Shown here: positions 47,307 to 58,616 of the stretch, piece by piece | Numbering within the stretch: the stretch's first letter is position 1 | Layout of the letters: each line of letters begins with the position of its first letter | DNA from: Primula veris | Taxonomy: Eukaryota > Streptophyta > Magnoliopsida > Ericales > Primulaceae | DNA length: 64,000 bases | Assembly: GCA_963682055.1 (NCBI GenBank) | Contig: OY821744.1 | Coordinates: forward strand, 7,852,835 to 7,916,834 | Direction of reading: 5' to 3' | Position numbers and translations under genes: made by a program | The notes under the pieces: generated by a model | Told to the model about the DNA's origin: nothing | The model's input: the letters and a program-made list of their open reading frames with translations, nothing else | The model's database searches: none

Positions 47307-48998
47307 TCATTGGTACCCTAATCCATTTTTGGGTCCTTGAGGGTTAGAGTCTCGACCCTTTGGAATCCAAACCAAATCATTTCTACTTACTTTATACCTA
47401 TTAGGGCAATATATATAATCCTCATAGTGGTCACTACGGTTGCAAGTAATACATTTTATATGCGAGATAGGTTTAACAAAACGATTATAAACTAAGTTCC
47501 TTTTATATGAATTGTTCTTACGGGAGTAACTTGGGGTTCTATTTTCATTTTTCTCCACTTGTTTGGTGAATAGATTTTTATGCTTAGACGCTAAGAGAGG
47601 GTTGTATCCTACACCGGTTTTATCATATGCGCCTTGTTGAGAAGCTAATATAGTACTTAGCATTTTGCTTCCTTTAGTGAACTTAGAGAGAGTGAGTTCG
47701 GCTCTATCCACCTTTTCTTTACATGAACTTAGGTCATTAGCTAACTTATCATTTTCTATTGTAAGTTCGGCATTTTTAGACGTAAGTGAGTCATTTGTTA
47801 TAGCTAAGTTCTCGAGTTCGTCTTGTAGAGTAATTAGCATTTTTCTAAAAGATTTGTTTTTACCTCTAGCTTTTTCTAAGGATGCTAACACATCATTTAT
47901 ATCAAAATCATCATCACTAGAAATAGAGGAGTTAGAGGAGTGAAAGCTTACATCCTCGGTATCGTCGTCTCTAGCCATGAGACAAAGATTTGCGACTTCT
48001 TCATTGTCGCTATCGGAGCTATCATCATCGCTCCCCCATGCGGCCAAAAATGCCTTCTTGTATTCCTTTTTCTTTCCGAACTTATCCTTTTTCCTCAAAG
48101 GACATTCGTTTTGCATATGGCCGGGTTTGTGACATTTGTAGCAAATGATTTCGTCCTTTTTGTTCGATTTGTCGGAAGGCTCTCCCTTATACTCCTTTTT
48201 CCGAAATCGTTGTCCACCCTTCTTCTTCCAACTTAGGAATTTGTTGTAGCGTTTGGCGAAGAGTGCCATGTCGTCATCCTCACTCGAGGAATCATTGTCG
48301 CTATCTTCTTTTGTTGTGCTTTTGAAGGCGATGCCTTTCTTCTTTTTTGAGTCATCCTCATGCTTTCGAGTCGTCATATCTAGCTCATGGGTGCTCAAGG
48401 ATCCTATGAGGTTGTCGAGAGAAAGTGTGTTCATATCCTTGGCTTCTTGTATAGCCGTCACTTTTGATTCCCACTTCCTCGGAAGGCTTCGTAGGATTTT
48501 CGTCACCATCTCCTTGCTAGAATATACCTTTTCAAGTCTTTTGAGATCATTAGTAATCTTAGTAAAACGAGTGTACATAGAAGCAATAGACTCGTCATCA
48601 TCGACTTTAAACAATTCATAATCATGAATAAGCATGCTAATCTTAGAGTCTTTAACTTGACTAGTTCCTTCGTGCATAATAGCTAGCTTATCCCACATTT
48701 GCTTAGCGGTGTCACAACCGGAAATCTTATCATATTCACTAGGCGAGAGCGCACAAGTGATAGAGGTCATGGCCCTACAATTTAGGGAAAACGCAAGGCG
48801 TTCATCGGTATCTAGTTCCTCTACAAGTTTATCTTCGCCATTTCTCCTAGGCGTTCTATAGCCTTTACTAATACTTATCCATTGATCTATTTCATAACCA
48901 CATAGGAAATTTTTCATTAGATCTCTCCAATAGGGATAGTTAGTGCCGTCAAAGAATGGGGGCCTAGTTATGGATTTAGAGTCGGCGTATGAAGACAT
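47307..48998 (-). CDS. gag: copia gag polyprotein
   Basis: A 563-codon ORF from ATG 48996-48998 to TGA 47307-47309. It begins with a UBN2/copia-type gag domain (FDGTNYPYWRDLMKNFL at about 16-32; MWDKL at 101). A CCHC zinc knuckle CYKCHKPGHMQNEC lies at 286-299, then an acidic stretch and a predicted coiled coil (about 370-455). The Sirevirus-type tail ILASQQGAYDKTGVGYNP follows, and then a basic region with WIPKGRDSNPQGPKN. It forms the virus-like particle and binds the RNA. The start is 67 bp inside the 5' LTR boundary, just after the primer site. Confidence 0.95.
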   Translation of the reverse strand: MSSYADSKSITRPPFFDGTNYPYWRDLMKNFLCGYEIDQWISISKGYRTPRRNGEDKLVEELDTDERLAFSLNCRAMTSITCALSPSEYDKISGCDTAKQMWDKLAIMHEGTSQVKDSKISMLIHDYELFKVDDDESIASMYTRFTKITNDLKRLEKVYSSKEMVTKILRSLPRKWESKVTAIQEAKDMNTLSLDNLIGSLSTHELDMTTRKHEDDSKKKKGIAFKSTTKEDSDNDSSSEDDDMALFAKRYNKFLSWKKKGGQRFRKKEYKGEPSDKSNKKDEIICYKCHKPGHMQNECPLRKKDKFGKKKEYKKAFLAAWGSDDDSSDSDNEEVANLCLMARDDDTEDVSFHSSNSSISSDDDFDINDVLASLEKARGKNKSFRKMLITLQDELENLAITNDSLTSKNAELTIENDKLANDLSSCKEKVDRAELTLSKFTKGSKMLSTILASQQGAYDKTGVGYNPLLASKHKNLFTKQVEKNENRTPSYSRKNNSYKRNLVYNRFVKPISHIKCITCNRSDHYEDYIYCPNRYKVSRNDLVWIPKGRDSNPQGPKNGLGYQ

Positions 48999-49050
48999 AA
49001 CGGATCTTTAAACTATAAAATCATTAGATTTTCGTAAATAAAATAGCTAG

Positions 49051-49062
49051 GCTCTGATACCA
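49051..49062 (-). promoter_or_regulatory. primer binding site, initiator tRNA-Met
   Basis: TGGTATCAGAGC on the minus strand, two bases after the 5' LTR end, is the standard initiator tRNA-Met primer site of copia elements. It supports the minus orientation. Confidence 0.95.
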
Positions 49063-49566
49063 ATTGTTGGTCCGTAGGAGTCTAAACCTTAGAGGGGGGG
49101 TGAATAAGGTTTTCGTACGTTTTTCGCGGAATTAAATCTAAGGATATTTAACTAAGTTAAAAAGTGGTTTTTATAACCTAAACTCTTTCGTTTCCAAATT
49201 AGCGCTAAATAATCTAAACAAGCAATAAAGATGAGTGATAAATAAATGCGTAAAGTAAAAGTTAAGGGAAAGAAATAACGCAAGATTTATAGAGGTTCGG
49301 CTAAACGTGCCTACGTCCTCTCCTCGGTATTTTCACTACCGAGTATTTCACTAGAATCTCGTTCCAAAGGTTACAACCTAACGAGCTTAATTAGACGATT
49401 TAGCTCCCCCTCACTTAATGAGTATCCCGAAAGAAAAAGCCTAGAACTTTTAAGCTACACTTGCTTGAAAAGCTTCTACCCAATCAATCGCTCACTAACG
49501 AGTTTATAAAGCACTCTTTTACAAGTTTAATTTGAATACAACACTCACTAACAAATATTATCTCGA

Positions 49567-49574
49567 TATTTATA
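49567..49574 (-). promoter_or_regulatory. TATA box of the 5' LTR
   Basis: TATAAATA on the minus strand lies about 275 bp downstream of the motif array and about 570 bp before the gag ATG. Confidence 0.6.
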
Positions 49575-49848
49575 AGATTACAATGAGAATATAATCGAGA
49601 ATAATTTATGAATAATAAGTGAGAAGTTGGAAGTATAAGCTTGAAGAATTTCTTAGAAAGATTTGCTTAATTGTTGAATACTTGGATAATCTTCCTTGAA
49701 GGTTTTGAAGCTCTTTTGTAGGGTGAAAAGATGCAGCAATTAATTTCAGACCGTTGCAGTTTGTTGGCTGAATTGAATGCTGGTTAATGCAGTGGTTCGC
49801 CCCATTTTCAGGAATGGCTTAAAAGCTGGAATTTGAAATTTTACAGAA

Positions 49849-50019
49849 ACGATCGGTCGTTTCTGCAAAACGATCGGTCGTTTTTTTATCTATGCTCACT
49901 GGAAGAAATCATCAATAAAACGATCGGTCGTTTTATTATGGCGATCGGTCGTTTTTGTCCTATGCTCACTGGAAGGATTTCTCACATTTATGATCGATCG
50001 TTTAGGGTTGATCAGTCGT
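49849..50019. repeat. near-palindromic motif array in the 5' LTR U3
   Basis: Six sites: 49849-49860, 49870-49881, 49920-49931, 49941-49952, 49991-50001 and 50009-50019. The consensus is ACGATCGGTCGT, with half-sites ACGA and TCGT around a 4-bp core. CTCACTGGAAG separates the pairs. The 3' LTR has the same array at 41503-41672. Confidence 0.9.
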
Positions 50020-50253
50020 TTTTTGTTGTTCTGGGTTATTTTCGGTTTTCTCGACAAACTTCGAAACCCCGTAACTAATTCGTTTCAACTCCGATTTAGG
50101 TTCCGCTTGAACCAATGGCTTCGTAATTACGCATTCAATCATTTAGACCCTTTAACACACTCGATAAATGATTAGTACGCAAAACGAGCTTTTATCATGT
50201 TTTACAAATATTGTTATCATCAAAATAATCGAATTGAAGAACATTGTTCAACA

Positions 50254-50258
50254 AGACC
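50254..50258. repeat. target-site duplication AGACC, right
   Basis: Matches 40714-40718. Confidence 0.95.
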
Positions 50259-51063
50259 AAGTATAACGATGCGGTTATTGTACTTAGATATGAACATCAT
50301 GGTTCAATATGACTTCATCGTCTCATCGGGGATGGACCGACTCTATATCAATGTCTTGTGATCGAACGATCATGGGAGAATCTGGTGACTTAGCATCATG
50401 ATGACTAAAGCGCCATAACACCTTGTGGGTGTAGTCTGAATCATGGACTTATATTCAATATTTACGGGACTCGATCATCAAGCCAAGTCACTACCGTGTA
50501 TTCTCAAGATCCTTCATCTCGAACGCAAATCCAAAAATGGATTGCTCAAATAAACACGCAAAGGCATAATACTTTTCCAAGTATCCCAAGCTGATCAAGT
50601 ACTAATTTAAGCGGGATACCACTTCTGCTCAGATTATTTCAATCTTTTACAGTGAACATCTCACTTAATTGAGAACGTGTTCCGTGGTCATAAACTACTT
50701 GATTCAAGCATATGAAGTCACACGGGGACCTTCATCTACATCTCTTGTCTAAATCCCCACAAAGATAAAACATGACCACATTTATGGCTGCATACTCAGT
50801 TTTTCGGAAACTACTGAACTAGTAAAGCAGGAGACCATTATAACTCCATTACGAGAAAGTAAACTATTTCGTAATCAAATTCAAGTTGTCAGAGAAGATT
50901 TGCGCTGGTAGGCAATCACTTATATAGTCTCATTATTCGCTAAGGTCCACACATGCTTCGTTTCGCTAAGGAATTTGACTTGGAATATAAGTTTTCATAT
51001 AAGCCAGTCTGATCTTCGTTGGGTTCAGGTTACGGTACATGGCTCACTATAATAAATGATACC
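50259..51063. other. non-coding, relatively GC-rich segment between the direct repeats
   Basis: About 800 bp with higher GC than its flanks and no reading frame of note. Together with 40606-40713 it would be the interior of the candidate TRIM/LARD element. No protein similarity is recognised. Confidence 0.45.
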
Positions 51064-51382
51064 TGTTTTTCTAACTCTTAACAAACAGAGGTCTTACTGA
51101 ACAAAGTTCTTTTACTTAATGAAGCTTAAATTTATGTTGACGTTCTTTTTGTTTATTTAACGAGCGAATATGAACCGGACTATTAATGAACCGAAGATAA
51201 TATGTTCATGAATGGTCCAATTCATTTGCATTACTAGATAGGACCAAAAACATTGTACAACGACTTAGGAAAGTAGTATAAGGAAAGACAGTGCCACCGA
51301 GACCGAGTACTTAATAAATTACGACTTATATTGTTATGATGAGTCATCATTAATCTTACCGTATTTAATTTGTATAATTACA
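51064..51382. repeat. direct repeat right of the copia element (candidate short LTR)
   Basis: Partner of 40282-40605, in the same orientation, with scattered substitutions and small indels. See that entry. Confidence 0.6.
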
Positions 51383-51644
51383 ATGAACTATTGCATTTAA
51401 TATTATTCCATTAAATTAATAATATTACTAGAATTGAATCATATTAATTGTTGTATTTGTAGCTATTCGATGTGATATCTTAGATGTGCTTGTAAAAAAC
51501 AAAAATTCACCAGACATTCACACACACAAATTGTGAGTCAAATTTTCTTCTATTTTCTAGATTTATCCTTCTTCTTTTTTTGAGTATTTTTATGTATATA
51601 TTTGAATTCTTAACTAATGTAATCTAATCTAATCTTGATTCCAG

Positions 51645-51706
51645 GAATTCATCAAGTATATTCAAGTAAAAGAATACACAATCTAGTTGAATCATCTTCA
51701 AAGAAG
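51645..51706 (+). other. putative non-coding 5' exon
   Basis: The segment lies between a good acceptor (TTGATTCCAG) and a donor (AAGAAG|GTATAG), and has no ATG frame. It could be a leader exon of the gene whose first coding exon starts at 54901. The 3.2-kb gap holds a large fold-back element. Confidence 0.35.
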
Positions 51707-51762
51707 GTATAGTAGTTTGTTATATATGTATTATTTTGCCGAATCTTAGATTTCTGTGCATT

Positions 51763-52916
51763 GGGAAAATTTTACTTTTGTATGATTTTACACAAAAAAT
51801 TGATTTTGTATACTCAGTTTCTAAAAAATTGATTTAGAACCCTCAATTTACAGAAATTCCTGATTTAGTACACTGTACCGTCAATTTACTAACGGGATTA
51901 GATCATGTGACCTCACGTGCCATCCCAAATTGTACTAAAAACTAATTATCCATTATAGATAAATGGAAAATTTTCACTTTAATAGACCCAATTTAAAAAA
52001 TATTTTGATTTTGCATACTTAATTTACAAAATAGTTTGATTTTTTACAAGCACTTTACAAAACTAATAAAAACCCGCTAAGCTTGAAAAACGCTAAAACT
52101 TTGGAACTAAAAGGATTCTGAACTCTCTTTTCTAATTTGGCTTTTTCAAACAAATTCAATAAGAAAAAAAAAAAAACTAAAAAAAAAACAATAAAACATC
52201 GTTTTTTTTTAAAAATATAAAACTTGGTTTAAGTTTGAAAACTGAGTTTGATAAACTATAGGTTGTTTTTAGATTTTTTTTAGAGTATTCTTGGGTTATT
52301 TTTTTTTTTTTTTAATAATAAGTATTTTAAGAAAATTGTTAAATTATAACTTAGTTGTAAAAGTTAGAAATTGGGTTCAAAAATTATAAACTCAATTTTT
52401 ATTCATTTATTTATATTATTTTTTCACAAAAAAAAAGTCTTTAATAAGGTTAAAAAAATCCCAAAAAAAGAAAACGAATTTTTATTTATTTAAATCTACT
52501 TTTTAAATTTTACACACTCAATTTTAATTTTTTTCATTAAAAAATCGATAAAATCCACAAAAAGTATAAATTGACTTTATTTATTAAAATTCATATTCAA
52601 ACTTATTTTAATCTAATTCATATTCGTATCAGATCAATTGTGTTGGAATCAATTTATCTTGTAAACTCAGTGTACACAAAAAACTTGTAAACTCGGTGTA
52701 TAAAAGTAAAATTTTCCAGGTTAATGACCAAATTAACCCTGGAAGCTAACATAGTGACATGCACGTGAGGTCACATGGCATGTTTCCGTATTCAAAGACT
52801 ACGGTGTAAAAAATCAATCAATTTTGTCATTTGGTGTACTAAATCAATTTTTAGAAACAGGGTGTACAAAATCAAGAAAAATTGTAAAGCTAGTGTACAA
52901 AAGTGAAAATTTCCCC
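51763..52916. mobile_element. 1.15-kb fold-back element with long terminal inverted repeats
   Basis: The left end starts GGGAAAATTTTACTTTTGTA. The right end, reverse-complemented, starts GGGGAAATTTTCACTTTTGT. The two ends stay similar for about 150-200 bp, through GTTTCTAAAAA(A)TTGATTTAG and TGTGACCTCACGTGC. An inner copy of the end lies near 52690-52720. The middle is low-complexity and non-coding. No clean target duplication was seen, so the superfamily is uncertain (Mutator-like is possible). Confidence 0.7.
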
Positions 52917-54882
52917 ATCTTATATGTACTATTTTTTAAAGTTTGAGTAAAGCTTAAAATCTCTAAATATTTACTTTTGTAGCTTTTTAAGTAGCATATG
53001 ATTGTCAAACATCAAAGGTTTTTCATTAGGCTAGAGAAACTAGAGTGTTTCTGGGCTAAGATATAGTCTTTTTCTTTTTGTAAATCAATTATTACGATCA
53101 AACGAATCATAACAACTTTTTAAATTTGTTTCAAAAAGAAAGAAAAACAACCTTTTAAGACGGGAAGATTCCGTTTGTTTCACAGTAAAAGTTTCCCGAT
53201 GGAAAATATTTTCCTAGCAAAGTTTTACCGTGAAAACTTTTGTTTGCATTTCATTTACAAACGTTTGGTGTACAAAAAGTTTTTCATGTAAAACTCTAAT
53301 ATGTTAAGATGAAATATCAAAATTTAAGTCCAATTAAAATAATTATTTTTAGGTAAAAATAGTTTTAAAAAGGTTGGATTATGAGATGAACTAGAGATTA
53401 TAGTTTACGTTTCGGTTTTAGAACTTGTAGGAAAATGAAGATACGGTATTAAAAAATTAGAAAATCAAGACATCATACACAAATATGGTATTAAAAAATT
53501 CAAAAATTGTTTTTCTAAAGTGTATTTTGAGGTCAATCTAATAACTGATCGTTCATGATCGGTATATATGTACATATATGTATGACCATTATATGCATAT
53601 GAGTATTATAAAATTTGGTTTTTTAAAGTATATTTGGGGGTCGATCTAATATATAATGGGCTATCATGTCTGGTATATATATATATATATATTATAAATA
53701 ATTATTGTAACATGCTGTTTCTATCTATATTATATATACATATGGATCTTTTTTTTTGGTCTTTCAATGGGTACGTTTATATTAATTTTAAAATAAACAT
53801 TAAAAAGGCATAGAAAGTATTAGTTGAATCTTTTCTGGTAGATTTATATATTAAAAAAAAGTGATGTATTGAGATAATTTTGGATGGAAGATATTAGAAT
53901 AAGGGAAATATTTTCCAAATCTTTTTGCTTTACTTTTAAACAAACATCCGTAATATTTATTTTACCTGTAAAGATTTGTTTCCTCATGTCTTACATTGAA
54001 ACAAACAGAGATGTTAGGAAAAACAAAATAAAATTCAAATTCAAATAGAAATAGAAATAGAAATAGATGGATTTATAGTGATACCATAAGCTTTATATAA
54101 ACTTAGAAAAAATAAGACACATCATGCATCCAACTCTTTGTTGTGGTACCTTATCATTGTGAAACCAAAAGCATCTATATTACACTTATAAATTTGGCTA
54201 GGCAAATAAGTAAAAAAAACATTTACTAAGTTACATTCATACAAGTTAACTTTAACTTGCATTTTTTTTACATTGTATTAACTAGTTTTGGTTAGCAAGA
54301 ATATATTTTATTAATATATTGATAATAGTTAATGGTATAAGTGACACATAGTATTATGAAACAATTTAAAATAAAATGAAATGATAAACTGATTGTCAGC
54401 TCACCTAAATTTAGCACAAAACTTAACAAGTGATTGCAACATTACATTTAATAAGTGTGTTATCAAGTTTAATATGACCAAAATATTATCGCATAGCTAA
54501 CCATTGAAACAAAAGGGTGAGATATCTAATGCAATGTATTTGCTATAAACTTTTGTCAAACTTTAGTTTAAGCTGTCTTCTGGTTAAAACGTGAGCAAAG
54601 TTACTATTTTTTATAGTTTGAGTTTATAATCTCTATATGTTCACTTTTGTAGCTTTTAAAGTACCATATGATTATCAAGCATAAGGTTTTTCATTAGCCT
54701 AATAAAACTAGAAGGCTTCTAGGCAAAAGGCTTACGTATATGGGCAATATTTAAATTGTCATTTCTAGCAGTGTCATTGCTGTATTTTTGCCTTTTTTTT
54801 CCGGAAGTACGTGGTACGGTTCGGTGTTAATATTTTACTGGTTTTCACTTTTCATTAAGTTATCCGTATTGTTTTTATGCAG
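52917..54882. other. AT-rich non-coding stretch
   Basis: No gene is seen. It contains TA microsatellites (about 53675-53695) and a GAAATA repeat near 54045-54065. Blocks at 52921-53030 and 54600-54720 resemble each other (AGTTTGAGT, CTTTTGTAGCTTTT, AAGTA(G/C)CATATGATT, TTTTTCATTAG). Confidence 0.5.
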
Positions 54883-55225
54883 GCCGATCTATCTCGGACA
54901 ATGAGTCATAACAATTTTAATCAAGACATGCCTTCTTCTGAAGGTGGTACTGGGAATAGTTACCAAAACATTGATAATGTCAAGAATTATGATCCTCAAG
55001 GTACCCACCCTATTCCAAACTCAAGGAAACTCTATGTTCTCTAGTGGTAAAATATCATATGGTTACAACTCATTCAGTTAGTTAAACAAGGACCAAGGCG
55101 CTAACAGTACCTTTCAAGGACAAACTATGTTTTATGAAAATGAATGTAACACCTCTCATTGGGTTGATGAACATGTTTTGTCTTACCATTGGTCCATAGA
55201 GAATAGTCATAGCGGTATACTTAAT

Positions 55226-56280
55226 TGTTTACGTGCGGCTAAATCTTAAAGGGCTGAATAAAATTTTAGGCGTTTTTTGCGAAATTAAAAGTTAAGCGCA
55301 ACTAACAACCAAACTAACATGATTATACTACGCACTCAATGATTGTGAAATAAAGATCAATATTAAAATTAAAACATTCACACAAGAAATAATATATATG
55401 TTAAAAGTAGATAGTAGTGAAGAGATGACATCACGATATATAAAGTTTGTGCAACCCGCCTATTTCTCTCCCCGGAATTGATTCACCGGGTATTATCATT
55501 ATAATCTTCAACCCAAAATTACAAATCTTAATAAACTAATCAATCGATTTGCTCACCCTCTACCCGATGATACAAGTGTAAGAGTACACAAAAGGCGAGT
55601 CGACGTTTCCCACTCAATCTAGCTATGAGTATCTCGAATGAAATAACTTAGAGTTTTTAACCAGACTTTAACTTAAAATCTTCTAGCCAAATACCAACTC
55701 ACAATTGAGCTTATATGTTTGTTTTTTACAAATATGTTACAAGAATAGAATCACACTCACTATTTAATTGCTTCTAATTAAGCTAATTTGTGAGATTTGA
55801 TAATTTTTTATCTTTTTTGAGATTGATCTTCTCTGTCATTGAATTCCCCCCTTTTGAGCTTTTTCCTGGTAAATGGACTTTTTTAGGAGGTGGGAAGATG
55901 GTGTATTGGTAAGGGTGGTTGATATTTTGAGAGAGAGGTAGAGATATATGTGTTTTTTAGTATAAGTCCATTGGGTGTGTTTCCCGAGATGTTTAAGTTA
56001 TTTTTCGCAATTTTTGACAATGTGTTTTTTAGTATATGCCATTTGCTCTCTGTACAACGTGTTGTCATTTCACAACGTGTTGTGTGTTTAACTCATAGTT
56101 TTGCTGAATAAAATATGTGTTGTCTCTTGACAACATGTTGTGTATTCTTTAAATGATAGTAACTTGCTCATTTAAACTCGGAATCGATTCATCACCCCAT
56201 AATATTATACCTGAAACACACATTATCTACCAAAATAAAATATCAAGTATTATATTTGAAGTGAATAATTATTATATTTA
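55226..56280 (-). mobile_element. decayed LTR related to the copia family
   Basis: It begins TGTTTACGTGCGGCTAAATC, matching the start of the LTR at 63109 (TGTTGGCCCGTGTGCGGC). It keeps landmarks of this LTR family in the same order, such as the CTAACAACCAAAC and ACCGGGTATTA-like blocks and the TTGCTTCTAATTAAGCTAA block. The right end is only approximate and no target duplication was found. It interrupts the unrecognised coding region. Confidence 0.65.
56054..56141. repeat. ACAACGTGTTGT motif array in the decayed LTR
   Basis: Three near-palindromic sites, at 56054-56065, 56072-56083 and 56130-56141 (the last ACAACATGTTGT). They sit where the other LTRs carry ACGATCGGTCGT arrays, but the sequence is different. 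Confidence 0.7.
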
Positions 56281-56639
56281 AGCAAAATCATTATAATTTT
56301 TATGATCAAAATCATTATTTAACTTATGGTTCAACATGAATAATAATGGCAAATTTACATCTTACATGATAGTGGAGGCTGACGGAAACCTTAATTCCAT
56401 TTCAAACGGGTTTATCAGCTCGTTTTCGACAAATTACCCTAGTAATATCCTAGAAAACTCTGAGAATATAAATAGTGATTTTCTCAATAATAATGACAGA
56501 TCTACTTCACTGCTGTCGGACGAGGAAACTTTAGTACCATTCTCCACTGTAACATTTTCCAAGGAACCCCTAGTACTATTATTGGAAACTCTGAGAATAT
56601 CCATACATGTTTTCTCAATAATAATGGTTTGAGATAAAT

Positions 56640-57520
56640 ATACCTATATGAATATAAACTTATGGTTAGGGTTAGCCTTATTCTTTAGATTGAGGTTGAG
56701 ACGATTTGGGAATGATCAGAGAGAAGAGAATGGAAGGGGGAGGATGTCGGAGTAGAGCCTGCCGAATGTGTATATATGTGTGTGTAGGTATATATATATA
56801 GGACCGGTTATATGAACATGAATTTAAACATGATTTTAGACATACATGTAAATGAATGAGTCATATCAATTGACTTAGTTAATGGGTTTAATCCGGACCA
56901 TTCATTTACATGCATGTTTAGAATAATGTTCTACTTTATTTTCATATATTGGCCCATATATATGTGTGTGTATGTGTGTATTTATAGAAATAGATATGTG
57001 TGTGTTTGTGTAGATATAGACAAAGATGCGATTAGGTGAATGTAGATGTGGCGGGGACGACGATGGACGATGTCACCTATATTTAAGGGTAAAACTGTTA
57101 TTTTCTATTTTAAAGTTAGCATGTGTGGCCACGAGTTTGTTTTCCGTTAATTATTTGGACGGAAGATACAAAATCATAAGATTATGGATACTATACCCAG
57201 AACGTGGTAAATTTAGTGCACAAAACTGCAATTAACCTTAAATATAAAGGCTTGTTTGTTAACACTTGGATTTGACTAATAATAGTAATGGCCCCACTAA
57301 AATAGTAATTCCCCACAAAAGCTCGGTTTGGTAACATTTTTTGACATGTGACTTGAAGTATAGATAATATGAATACCCACCGGGGGTAGTATTCCTAATA
57401 CATATCCAAGACTTTATTAGCAATATACTAAATTGTCTTTTAGAGCTCTCTCTTTCTCTTATCTTTATGTGCTCGCACCAATACAAACCGGAATATAATA
57501 ATTTTATATATGCATGTAAT

Positions 57521-57551
<31 letters not shown>

Positions 57552-57959
57552 TTTGCTAATTTAATTATTATGGATATAAAAGTAAATTTGTAAAATAGTC
57601 AAAACACAATACAAATCAAACAAACACTCCATTGGTAGTCATGTGATTACTATTAATTTATGTCTTTTTTTTTTATCCCGTCTTACCCCGAAGATATTGA
57701 TAGTCGCATTATTACTAATATCGCAACCAAACGAGGCCTAGCTAGGCCACCTAGATTCCTCAAATTCACTCTTAAGTTATATCTACAAAGATAAATATTG
57801 TTCGCAAACACCAAAAATTAGGTCCAGCCGAACCATTAAGTGAAAACGGGAGATACCGTAGTCTGCCTTTCAAGGGCAGATTAACATTACAAATACATAC
57901 TTGCATTACTATAGTAAATTACAGATTAACCATTTATGTACTTTAATCACTAATTACAG
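56640..57959. other. non-coding stretch with microsatellites
   Basis: Contains TG/TA microsatellites (about 56760-56805, 56955-57010, 57520-57552) and no supported gene. It would be an intron if the gene model at 54901-59333 is right. Confidence 0.45.
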
Positions 57960-58616
57960 CTCCCCGAGTAAACACAAAAGCTCAAGATCGGGAAGACAAT
58001 GAAGAAGTGCTGATTATCTCCAGAGATCATTTCGACTTCAATATTAGTGGTATGCAGGGTACTTTCTAAATTATTACTATAACATTTACAGAACTAAAGA
58101 TCAACTCTTTTTTTCTTTTGCATAAGAGAGACCCGTAAACACAGGTGTTTTTCAACTTGTTAACTTATACTCTTTTCATTCCAATATAGCTGCAAAAGGA
58201 AAAAGTGTTCAAGATCCAAACGGAAGCTCTTCTAAAAAACATCGGAGATGCATAATGGATTATGATGGCATTGCAAATTATTGCTTACAATTATTTAAAA
58301 TACAACAAGGTTTGTTTAGTGCTAATAATCGTCATAATTCTCTCTTACATTCAAAACCTTTCTAGGGCTGAGTACCCTGAGCAACCATGGGACAAGAGGC
58401 CATTTTACAACTTGCTAACTTTTACTCTTTTAATTCCATATAGCTGCAAAAGGAAAAAGTGTTCAAGAGCTAAACGGAAGCTCTTCCAGAAAACATTGGG
58501 GTCGCATATTTGATTATTATGCCATTGCAAATAATTGCTTACCATCATTAACAATAGAACCAGGTTTGTCTAGTGCCCTCTGTTACATTCAAAACGTATC
58601 TAGTGCCGAGTACCAT

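Larger units (their letters stand above)
40719..50253 (-). mobile_element. complete Sirevirus-like Ty1/copia retrotransposon
   Basis: A 9535-bp element with 1.19-kb LTRs, 5-bp target duplication AGACC, initiator-Met primer site, polypurine tracts, gag, pol (order PR-INT-RT-RNase H) and a third ORF after pol. Sirevirus features are the gag with zinc knuckle and C-terminal KTGVGYNP motif, the [11 protein letters not shown] protease, an extra ORF in the env position, and two PPT-like tracts. By eye the two LTRs differ by two substitutions and one T-run indel, so the insertion is very recent. It is inserted in an older repeat region and transcribed leftwards. Confidence 0.96.
49065..50253 (-). 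repeat. 5' LTR of the copia element
   Basis: 1189 bp, the partner of 40719-41906. It includes the U3 motif array (49849-50019) upstream of a TATA box (49567-49574) in the direction of transcription. Confidence 0.95.

Noticed and set aside
47665..48621. plus-strand ORFs of 92-122 codons
   Set aside because: They lie antisense to gag and have no features of their own.
57026..57235. 69-codon ORF
   Set aside because: No domain, poor context, and it lies in microsatellite-rich sequence.
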